DNA from: Ruminococcaceae bacterium UBA1447 | GTDB taxonomy: Bacteria; Bacillota; Clostridia; Oscillospirales; Acutalibacteraceae | DNA: 5,255 bases | Assembly (NCBI GenBank): GCA_002329225.1 | Contig: DCTF01000160.1 | Location: 12,952 to 18,206, forward strand | Direction: 5' to 3' | Made by a program: the position numbers and the translations under genes | Shown: positions 1 to 4,862 of the stretch, piece by piece | Position numbering within the stretch: position 1 is the stretch's first letter | Layout of the letters: the number at the start of each line of letters is the position of its first letter | Notes under the pieces: generated by a model | The model's database searches: none | What the model saw: only the letters and a program-made list of their open reading frames with translations | Told to the model about the DNA's origin: nothing

Positions 1-661
1 TTTTCCCCGCCTGTCCTTCAAATGAATGAGTCCGCCTATAGCGTGGGTATTGGTGATGTTCCCCAAAATTAAAATCACCCTCGGCAACCTTGCCTTCAAA
101 CTCCAGGGTCATATGATAGGGCCGCATGTTAAAAAAGGTTTTTGAGCCTTCCAGAATATAGGCCGCATGACCCAGTCTGTTTTTCATTTTCTGGCTGGTT
201 ATGTGCGCAACTTCCGCCATTGAGCCGAAGGTGGCTATATAGGTAAAGTGAGTATCGCCGTTAAATCTGCCTATATCGTGGGGAACCAAACGCCCGTTCA
301 GAACATCCCTTGCCGCCTGCTCCAAGTTGAGGGAAAGGCCCATAGTGGAGGCAAAATCATTCGTTGTCCCCGTGGGAATATAGCCGATAGGCAAGGGCTT
401 TTTCAGGCTCATAACTCCGTTGAGTATTTCATTAAGAGTACCGTCACCGCCGCAGCAGACAACCAAATCATATTTTGCCGCATACTCTTTTACATAAGTT
501 GTGGCGTCCCCTCTGCCTCTTGTACTTAACGCATCCGTTTTACACCCGGCGGCGGTAAAAATACCGAGTACTTCCGACAAGACGGACATGGGCTTGGTTT
601 TACCCGCCTTGGGGTTGATGATAAGCAGAACTTTTTTACCGCGGAATTGAGAGTTTGTCAT
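1..661 (-). CDS. Diacylglycerol kinase / YegS-like lipid kinase, 3' end off window, probable frameshift
   Basis: This gene encodes a cytoplasmic, membrane-associated lipid kinase of the DgkB/YegS/BmrU family, which uses ATP to phosphorylate diacylglycerol or a related lipid. Reading from the ATG at 661, the protein shows the family motifs in order: NPKAGK (residues 16-21), GGDGTLNE (71-78, nucleotide-binding loop), PTGTTNDFA (96-104), DIGRFNG (129-135), and a conserved FGSMAEVAHITSQ...KNRLGHAAYILEG block (about 145-172). About 200 in-frame residues are seen of a usual length near 300; the rest lies beyond position 1. The start is supported by GAGGGG at 670-675, 8 nt upstream. Residues 195-200 read GDFNFG, after which the frame gives non-family sequence, while the next frame (positions 60 to 1) gives NITNTHAIGGLIHL, which fits the family. 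One base therefore seems to be extra around 61-74. The gene has its own promoter (713-741). The family assignment is firm; the lipid substrate and symbol are not determinable. Confidence 0.9.
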   Translation of the reverse strand, partial: MTNSQFRGKKVLLIINPKAGKTKPMSVLSEVLGIFTAAGCKTDALSTRGRGDATTYVKEYAAKYDLVVCCGGDGTLNEILNGVMSLKKPLPIGYIPTGTTNDFASTMGLSLNLEQAARDVLNGRLVPHDIGRFNGDTHFTYIATFGSMAEVAHITSQKMKNRLGHAAYILEGSKTFFNMRPYHMTLEFEGKVAEGDFNFGEHHQYPRYRRTHSFEGQAGK

Positions 662-675
662 TTTTTATTCCCCTC

Positions 676-700
676 AAAAATCCCCCAAACTTGTCGGGGG
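676..700 (-). promoter_or_regulatory. 5'-UTR GC hairpin of the lipid kinase transcript
   Basis: On the minus strand CCCCC (700-696) and GGGGG (686-682) form a 5-bp stem around a 9-nt loop, followed by ATTTTT (681-676) and then the ribosome site GAGGGG. Taken alone it looks like a weak intrinsic terminator for the upstream RCC1-repeat gene. However, it begins only about 5 nt after the predicted start of the lipid kinase transcript, where a terminator would make little sense for that RNA. It may instead be a 5'-end stabilising stem, or may do both jobs. The CCCCC arm could also pair with the GGGG of the ribosome site. The pairing is seen in the sequence; the role is inference. Confidence 0.45.
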
Positions 701-712
701 TTGTTGCAATTA

Positions 713-741
713 ATGATAAGCAAAGCGGAACTGTTTGTCAA
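713..741 (-). promoter_or_regulatory. Sigma-A promoter of the lipid kinase gene
   Basis: The minus strand carries a perfect -35 box TTGACA (741-736), a 17-nt spacer, and a -10 box TATCAT (718-713, 5 of 6 matches). Transcription should start near 705-707, giving a leader of roughly 45 nt to the ATG at 661. The promoter lies in the 178-bp gap after the RCC1-repeat gene, so the lipid kinase can be expressed independently of the operon behind it. Confidence 0.8.
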
Positions 742-839
742 TAAACCGACTCTCATTTTACAAATCGTTAAAACTTACCGCCAATGCACTCGCTTGCTCA
801 AAATTGTGCAACTGTATTCCGACGCCCGATTTTACCGAG

Positions 840-1913
840 TTAACCAAACAACTGCCACGAATCAGTTTTACTCTCAAGACGGCTTTCATTTGTTTCTATC
901 GTTCCGTCAGCTTTCACGGCAACCACATATCGTGCTCCCGCAGAAACGGCAACAACGTCTTTCCACTCCATCAGCTTTTGATATAACGAATCAACGCCAA
1001 ACGCTTCCGCCTCAGACTTCACAACTCCCGTATAAGCAATCGTTCCGTCCGTTTTTAAAGCTATTGTCTCGGAGGCACCCGCTGAAACGGAAACAATATT
1101 TCTCCAAAAAGTCACCGCAGATTCTTTCGTGTAATTTGACCCTGCAGCGGTAACCCGTCCGCCGGATTTCAAGCCGACACTGTGCGTCCAGCCTGCTGAA
1201 ACGGCAACGATGTTTCTCCACAGTTTTACATCGCATTGCCCCTCTCCGTTTTGACCGGTTGCCACAACTCTTCCGTTCGCTTTTAAACCAAGGGTATGAT
1301 TGGGACCGCAAGATACGGACACAATATCTTGCCAACCGGAAACATCACACTGACCATAATCGTTTTTACCAACGGCAACAACGGTACCGTCAGATTTAAG
1401 ACCGACGGTAAACTGATATCCGGCTGACACTTCAACGATGTCACGCCAACCGCCCACATCACTCTGACCGCAATCCTGCAATTCCTCCAAATTAAAATCG
1501 ACCGCCAAAACGGTTCCGTCCGATTTTAGCCCGACAATGTGTCCTTCCCCTGCGGCTACCGCTTTAATATCCCGCCATTTTTTGATTTCAGCCTGTTCTT
1601 CAGCATAATCCTCATCGCCTGCAAACAGGACGGTACCGTCCGACGAATTAAGGCCGACAGTAAAGAATTGACTCGAATCAACCACCTGCATGGAACGGGA
1701 AAGCTGACGAATATACTGCATGCTGTCTTTATAGCGATAAGATTTCATAAACAGACTCAGCGCCTGTTCCTTTGAACCTACGTTTAGGGCTTTAACGGCG
1801 CAGTTGTAACGGTAAGCCGGTAGAATAAACATTTTTGTTGCTATCAGCAGGAGCAGAATTAAAACGCTGAACAAGACAATAAGGCTCTTTTTTCTGTTGC
1901 ACGATTTTAACAT
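840..1913 (-). CDS. Membrane-anchored RCC1-repeat (seven-bladed propeller) protein with TPR-like linker
   Basis: This 357-residue protein has no recognisable enzymatic motif; it is probably a surface-exposed binding protein. Residues 1-10 are basic, 11-33 form one hydrophobic segment, and the chain should then be extracellular. Residues 35-72 resemble the TPR-like pattern common in Bacillota surface proteins (YNCAVKALNVG...EQALSLF...YRYKDSMQYI). Residues 81-357 hold seven RCC1-type units starting at about 81, 123, 166, 204, 242, 280 and 327. The pattern is xxxTVGLKSDGTVVAxGxN...GQCDVxxWxDIVxVSAG. Three central units are exactly 38 residues; the last is partial and lacks the closing W-DIV-VSAG. 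In the RCC1 family such units form propeller blades and bind proteins, nucleic acids or other ligands. The ribosome site GAGAGGGG lies 9 nt before the ATG. It is the last gene of the three-gene operon, 28 bp after the lipoprotein gene. Its ligand is unknown. Confidence 0.88.
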   Translation of the reverse strand: MLKSCNRKKSLIVLFSVLILLLLIATKMFILPAYRYNCAVKALNVGSKEQALSLFMKSYRYKDSMQYIRQLSRSMQVVDSSQFFTVGLNSSDGTVLFAGDEDYAEEQAEIKKWRDIKAVAAGEGHIVGLKSDGTVLAVDFNLEELQDCGQSDVGGWRDIVEVSAGYQFTVGLKSDGTVVAVGKNDYGQCDVSGWQDIVSVSCGPNHTLGLKANGRVVATGQNGEGQCDVKLWRNIVAVSAGWTHSVGLKSGGRVTAAGSNYTKESAVTFWRNIVSVSAGASETIALKTDGTIAYTGVVKSEAEAFGVDSLYQKLMEWKDVVAVSAGARYVVAVKADGTIETNESRLESKTDSWQLFG

Positions 1914-1941
1914 AGCACAAAACCCCTCTCTCTTTTTTCAA

Positions 1942-2571
1942 TTAAAGATTAGCCCCCTTCGCAAGCGCTTTAAGCAAATTTGTATCAATCTCTTTTCGGA
2001 AAATGACGGTGCTTTCCACCACATAATCGCCGTCAATCCTTTTATATTCGACAAGCCCGATAGAGCCGTCACTCAAAATATGTTCGGAGTTCGGGGGTTC
2101 TGTTAATAACGGTTCTCCGAGGAGCGGCGGCCATTTTTCCCATAAAATAGCGGAGGGGTCAATTTCCGCAACACTCTTAAAAGAATCCCCAGCTTTGATT
2201 TTTTTAAATTCTCTTTTTGATATACATCTGTTGCCGATGTTCAGCATATCGGTTAATTGCCCGTCACTGTCAAAGGTCAACACAAATTTTCGTAATTCCG
2301 TTCTGAAAACATAGCTGCCTTGTTCTACTTTTTCAATACTCGGAAATTTTAAAAACCCGGTAATATCATCCGCATATACCACCCTTGATAAAAGAATAAA
2401 GGTCTTATGCGGAATATACACATCCGTTATGCTTTTCATCAATTTCTCGTCATCAAAAACTCTCATAAAAAACAATTCCGGCTCATTTTCCGTTCTTCCA
2501 CTCTTTCCGCAAGCGGAAAACAGACTTAACATCGTGACAAAGCACAAAAGTACCGCAATAAATCTTTTCAT
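1942..2571 (-). CDS. Small hypothetical lipoprotein
   Basis: This is a 209-residue predicted lipoprotein of unknown function. It begins MKRF, continues with a hydrophobic stretch (4-18), and ends the signal at LFSAC with lipid-modified Cys21, which would tether it to the outer face of the membrane. The mature part starts with a polar segment (22-32). A later region (about 123-191) reads KKIKAGDSFKSVAEIDPS, then SEHILSDGSIGLVEY and YVVESTVIF. This faintly resembles the layout of small BLIP/SmpA-like folds found in Bacillota lipoproteins (an initial KIKxGDSFxxV helix, then beta strands), but I cannot confirm it. I chose the ATG at 2571 over the upstream in-frame GTG at 2580, because AGGAG at 2580-2584 is 8 nt from the ATG and overlaps the GTG. 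It sits between the two membrane-anchored propeller genes in one operon. The lipoprotein call is good; function is not known. Confidence 0.85.
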   Translation of the reverse strand: MKRFIAVLLCFVTMLSLFSACGKSGRTENEPELFFMRVFDDEKLMKSITDVYIPHKTFILLSRVVYADDITGFLKFPSIEKVEQGSYVFRTELRKFVLTFDSDGQLTDMLNIGNRCISKREFKKIKAGDSFKSVAEIDPSAILWEKWPPLLGEPLLTEPPNSEHILSDGSIGLVEYKRIDGDYVVESTVIFRKEIDTNLLKALAKGANL

Positions 2572-2579
2572 ACAACTCA

Positions 2580-2584
2580 CTCCT
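2580..2584 (-). promoter_or_regulatory. Ribosome binding site fixing the lipoprotein start
   Basis: AGGAG on the minus strand lies 8 nt before the ATG at 2571. The GTG at 2580 shares its first base with this site and so cannot use it, which shortens the protein by three residues to start MKRF, the usual beginning of a signal peptide. Confidence 0.8.
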
Positions 2585-2622
2585 GTTTTAATAGCCGTTC
2601 ATTATATTACAAAGAGAAAAAC

Positions 2623-3954
2623 CTATGAGGCAATTTTGCCGTTTTTAATTATCGGAATCATATCATTATCATCGTCTACGGTCATAATGTAATAATCATT
2701 GTTCTTTAACGGCGTGCGGGCAATACCGTCATATGCGGATATGAAAATCCGTTTTTCCACGGTTATAATATTGTAAGTATTTATGTTTTGTATTTTTTTG
2801 TCAACCTCCGCTACGGTGATATATTCTTGAGGATTGTCAAAAGAAAAGCGGATTAACTTTTTATTAAGCAAAACAAGATATGAATCGGTTTTGGAATCAT
2901 AATAAATATCCGCCGGATTCAGTCGGGCAGTTTTTTCATCCGTCATTTTATTGCAGACTGTTTTCTCACCCTTCAAATTAACGGCATTGCAACATATTCC
3001 GACTTCCTGATCCTCAATCGGGACAGCGGAGTTTAAATCCGACTCCATATTCTCTATGCAATTAAAAACCGTTTCATGCCAATAAATATGGGCTATCCCG
3101 GAAGAGGCATAAACCGTTTTTTCGTCTTTACCGTCCATAGACAGGCGGTGAACGCCGGAGCCGTTCCGATAATATATACCGTCATCCATGATGTTCAGTT
3201 GGTTCATGGAAATATCTTTGTAATGCTCAAAGCCCGTATAGTCGGGGGCGTAATCGGGGCTGTCCTTCGGCGGGTTAGGCGGTACGGGAATACCCGACAC
3301 ATGATAATCGCTTTTGATTTTTGTAAGGCTCTTTGGTTCCATATCAAAACGATAAAGCGTTACCCGGTTTTCCTGTCCGTTTATTGTGTTTTCATCAACC
3401 TTAAGGTCAATGCTCATGTCATGCACAAAAAAGAGAGAGCCCTGATGTTCCGTAATGTCGTGGCAATATTCATTTATCGGAGTATCCAAAAGTGTTTTTC
3501 CGTCAAGTTCTTTTATGCGTTCGGGGGGTTCTTTACCGTACTCTAAAATCGGGTATTTCGCCCCCGTTTTTCGGTCTTGAGAATAAAGGCCGGATTTATT
3601 GCAATAAAAATAGTACTCATCATTAACATAGAACTCATAAACCGCTTCATCTGTCACGGCTTTAATTTTTTGTGCGACAGGGTCGTATGAAAATAATTTA
3701 TTATCTTTTCCGACATCGGTAAAATAAAGCAACGTTCCGTCAGTAAACAGTTTTACATCGGAATAAGAGTTCTCTTTCAGGCTGCGGTTCTGATATACAG
3801 CAAAAAATGTTCCCAAGCCTATAAAAAGCAGAAGAAAACATGACGCAAGCGGGATTGCCCATTTTTTAAAAGGCGCATTATTGCCGATTTGCCGTGACTT
3901 AACTTTGGAATCGGTGTCGGAATATACTTCATCAAAATAGTTGTCCTGTTGCAT
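2623..3954 (-). CDS. Membrane-anchored DUF5050-like propeller protein, first gene of operon
   Basis: This 443-residue protein of unknown function has a cytoplasmic N-terminus of about 31 residues (acidic at first, then basic), one transmembrane segment (about 32-54, WAIPLASCFLLLFIGLGTF) and a large extracellular domain. The domain repeats short aromatic strands of the type LLYFTD...KLFSYD...KAVTD (75-102), EYYFYCNKSGLYSQDRKTG (113-131), GIYYRNGSGVHRLSMDG (259-275) and DIYYDSKTDSYLVLLNKKLIRFSFDN (349-374). Such strands are typical of the DUF5050/propeller proteins of Bacillota. A proline-rich loop (residues 221-241) interrupts it. No catalytic motif is visible. I chose the ATG at 3954 because GGGAGG (3965-3970) is 10 nt upstream; the in-frame ATG at 3972 has no ribosome site and would overlap this one. 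It heads a probable operon with the lipoprotein (51-bp gap) and the RCC1-repeat gene. Two promoter candidates lie upstream. The family match is judged by eye. Confidence 0.82.
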   Translation of the reverse strand: MQQDNYFDEVYSDTDSKVKSRQIGNNAPFKKWAIPLASCFLLLFIGLGTFFAVYQNRSLKENSYSDVKLFTDGTLLYFTDVGKDNKLFSYDPVAQKIKAVTDEAVYEFYVNDEYYFYCNKSGLYSQDRKTGAKYPILEYGKEPPERIKELDGKTLLDTPINEYCHDITEHQGSLFFVHDMSIDLKVDENTINGQENRVTLYRFDMEPKSLTKIKSDYHVSGIPVPPNPPKDSPDYAPDYTGFEHYKDISMNQLNIMDDGIYYRNGSGVHRLSMDGKDEKTVYASSGIAHIYWHETVFNCIENMESDLNSAVPIEDQEVGICCNAVNLKGEKTVCNKMTDEKTARLNPADIYYDSKTDSYLVLLNKKLIRFSFDNPQEYITVAEVDKKIQNINTYNIITVEKRIFISAYDGIARTPLKNNDYYIMTVDDDNDMIPIIKNGKIAS

Positions 3955-3964
3955 ACTTATTTCG

Positions 3965-3970
3965 CCTCCC
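3965..3970 (-). promoter_or_regulatory. Ribosome binding site fixing the DUF5050-like protein start
   Basis: GGGAGG on the minus strand is 10 nt upstream of the ATG at 3954, a slightly long but workable spacing. It falls just inside the longer reading frame that starts at 3972, which has no ribosome site of its own, so the shorter start (MQQDNYFDE) is preferred. Confidence 0.7.
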
Positions 3971-4005
3971 ATCCGTTAAGCTGTAAAAATCCAGCAAAAT
4001 GTTTC

Positions 4006-4033
4006 AATATAATTAGATAAATCTAAATTTCAA
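4006..4033 (-). promoter_or_regulatory. Operon promoter candidate, proximal
   Basis: On the minus strand, TTGAAA (4033-4028, 5 of 6 matches) and TATATT (4011-4006, 5 of 6) are separated by 16 nt. Transcription would start near 3999, about 45 nt before the ATG of the DUF5050-like gene. The spacer is filled by a palindrome (4013-4026). The region is AT-rich, which raises the chance of spurious matches. Confidence 0.5.
4013..4026. promoter_or_regulatory. Palindrome inside promoter spacer, possible operator
   Basis: TTAGAT and ATCTAA form perfect 6-bp arms around AA. The element sits exactly between the -35 and -10 boxes of the proximal operon promoter, a position where a bound protein would compete with RNA polymerase. 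No regulator gene is in the window, and AT-rich palindromes of this size can arise by chance. Confidence 0.35.
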
Positions 4034-4037
4034 ACTC

Positions 4038-4066
4038 ACATTAACCATAACTTAGAGTTTTGTCAA
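4038..4066 (-). promoter_or_regulatory. Operon promoter candidate, distal
   Basis: The minus strand has a perfect -35 TTGACA (4066-4061) with TAATGT (4043-4038) after 17 nt. The -10 box is weak (3 of 6), with GTTAAT at 15-nt spacing as an alternative. If used, its transcript would run through the palindrome at 4013-4026 and have a leader of about 77 nt. Confidence 0.45.
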
Positions 4067-4082
4067 TGCAAAATATGCACAA

Positions 4083-4141
4083 AAAAACGCCGTCCCATAT
4101 GTGAACATTGCCCACATGTCAATTATTGCCGAAGCGTTTTT
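4083..4141. repeat. Nested inverted repeat in the divergent intergenic region
   Basis: AAAAACGC (4083-4090) is perfectly complementary to GCGTTTTT (4134-4141), enclosing 43 nt. Inside, ATATGTG (4097-4103 with one T-G wobble) pairs with CACATGT (4113-4119) across a 9-nt loop. Both strands end in a T-run after GCG, as in a bidirectional terminator, but no gene reads into it and the outer loop is long. It lies upstream of the promoters on both sides, so it may be a protein-binding region, a small remnant of mobile DNA or chance. The role is unknown. Confidence 0.4.
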
Positions 4142-4170
4142 ATAAATATTGCAAATGTTGCCGTGAAGTG

Positions 4171-4179
4171 TGATATAAT
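4171..4179 (+). promoter_or_regulatory. Extended -10 promoter of the HAD phosphatase gene
   Basis: TGATATAAT contains a perfect TATAAT (4174-4179) preceded by the TGN extension, which in Gram-positive bacteria can replace a good -35. The best -35 is TTGCAA (4149-4154), at an over-long 19-nt spacing. Transcription would begin near 4186, leaving a leader of about 27 nt that includes the ribosome site AAGGAGG. Confidence 0.7.
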
Positions 4180-4198
4180 TGCCCTGCGTCATTTTAAG

Positions 4199-4205
4199 AA
4201 GGAGG
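4199..4205 (+). promoter_or_regulatory. Ribosome binding site fixing a GTG start
   Basis: AAGGAGG is 7 nt from the GTG at 4213, the start of the HAD phosphatase. An ATG at 4209 is only 3 nt away, is in another frame, and ends after seven codons, so the GTG is the functional start. Confidence 0.85.
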
Positions 4206-4212
4206 AACATGC

Positions 4213-4782
4213 GTGAACGTCTACGATTTTGACAACACTATTTACCGGGGAGAAAGCAGTCTGGATCTGTTCTTTTTTTATTTGAGGAGACACCCTTCAC
4301 TTTTGCGTTATTTGCCCAAGGCGATGTTAGGCGCAATAAGGTACAAACAAGGCAAAGTGACTATTGACGACCTGCTGAATAACTACGCCAATTTTGCCGA
4401 GGACTTTGTCAAAAATCTGGACGGTCTTGAAAAAGACATCAGCGATTTTTGGGACCGCAACATGCATAAAATCAAGCCTTTTTTTAAAGATCAGAGGCAG
4501 GATGACGATTTAATAATTTCCGCCAGCCCGGATATTTTACTGGATGAATTGTTTGCCAGACTCGGCATTAAAAACTATATCTGCTCAAGGGTAAACAAAC
4601 AAACCGCCAAAATTGAGTTTTTATGTTACCGTGAAAATAAGGTGCCGGCCTTTAAGGAAAGGTACCCCGATGCGGCAATTAAAAACTTTTACACCGATTC
4701 AATCAACGACAAACCCCTTATGGATTTGGCGGAAAATGTTTTTATGGTTAAGGGAGATAAAATAAAGCGGATTAAGCCTTGA
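4213..4782 (+). CDS. HAD-IB family phosphatase
   Basis: This 189-residue cytoplasmic protein belongs to the haloacid dehalogenase superfamily, subfamily IB (the phosphoserine-phosphatase-like group), and should remove phosphate from a small molecule or lipid headgroup through an aspartyl-phosphate intermediate with Mg2+. The motifs are complete: DFDNT with nucleophile Asp5 and acid/base Asp7; ISASP with Ser103 (motif II); a lysine around 143 (ENKVPAF, motif III); and YTDSINDKPLM with Asp162 and Asp166 (motif IV, metal binding). The helical cap lies between about 15 and 90 (LFFFYLRRHPSLLRYLPK). The length fits the family. It starts at GTG because AAGGAGG is 7 nt upstream. It is transcribed alone from an extended -10 promoter, divergently from the surface operon, and ends at a strong terminator (4819-4850). 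Such genes are often annotated as phosphoserine phosphatase, but the substrate cannot be read from the sequence; a lipid phosphatase such as a PgpC-like enzyme is an alternative. Confidence 0.92.
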   Translation: MNVYDFDNTIYRGESSLDLFFFYLRRHPSLLRYLPKAMLGAIRYKQGKVTIDDLLNNYANFAEDFVKNLDGLEKDISDFWDRNMHKIKPFFKDQRQDDDLIISASPDILLDELFARLGIKNYICSRVNKQTAKIEFLCYRENKVPAFKERYPDAAIKNFYTDSINDKPLMDLAENVFMVKGDKIKRIKP

Positions 4783-4818
4783 GATTATAAACTGTCGGAT
4801 AAACTCAAAACAGTAAAA

Positions 4819-4850
4819 CAGGGCGGGTAAAACCCGCCCTGCGCTTTTTT
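4819..4850 (+). terminator. Strong intrinsic terminator, probably bidirectional
   Basis: CAGGGCGGGT (4819-4828) and ACCCGCCCTG (4832-4841) form a perfect 10-bp GC-rich stem with an AAA loop, followed by CGC and six T (4845-4850). It ends the HAD phosphatase transcript. On the minus strand the same stem is followed by TTTTACTGTTTT, so it may also stop the convergent kinase gene whose stop codon is at 4863-4865. Confidence 0.95.
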
Positions 4851-4862
4851 GCCCGGTATCAG

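Noticed and set aside
248..529. A 93-codon plus-strand open frame antisense to the lipid kinase
   Set aside because: The minus strand here contains the conserved GGDGTLNE and PTGTTNDFA motifs, so the plus frame is a by-product.
777..818. TGCAC/GTGCA inverted repeat after the RCC1-repeat gene as its terminator
   Set aside because: The stem is only 5 bp with a 16-nt loop and no following T-run on the minus strand, so it does not meet the pattern of an intrinsic terminator.
647..1153. A 168-codon plus-strand open frame antisense to the RCC1-repeat gene
   Set aside because: It has no ribosome site, its protein has low complexity without recognisable motifs, and the opposite strand encodes clear RCC1 repeats plus the promoter of the lipid kinase gene. 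It is a shadow frame.
1012..1335. A 107-codon minus-strand frame inside the RCC1-repeat gene
   Set aside because: It is an alternate frame of a repetitive gene; its arginine-, cysteine-rich translation is what out-of-frame repeats produce, and it has no ribosome site of note.
2601..2606. Perfect TATAAT on the minus strand between the DUF5050-like and lipoprotein genes, as an internal promoter
   Set aside because: No acceptable -35 box sits at 16-18 nt (the nearest candidate, TTGCCT, is 21 nt away) and there is no TGN extension, so the evidence is too thin in this AT-rich gap.
3076..3546. A 156-codon plus-strand open frame inside the DUF5050-like gene
   Set aside because: It is antisense to a well-supported gene with a ribosome site and membrane anchor, and has no domain signature of its own.
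3876..3896. The words ATTATTGCCGA and TTGCCGTGA, repeated from the intergenic region (4122-4132 and 4158-4166) within the DUF5050-like coding sequence
   Set aside because: Two short matches of 11 and 9 bases at different spacings, inside a codon-constrained region, are within reach of chance and do not establish a repeat family.
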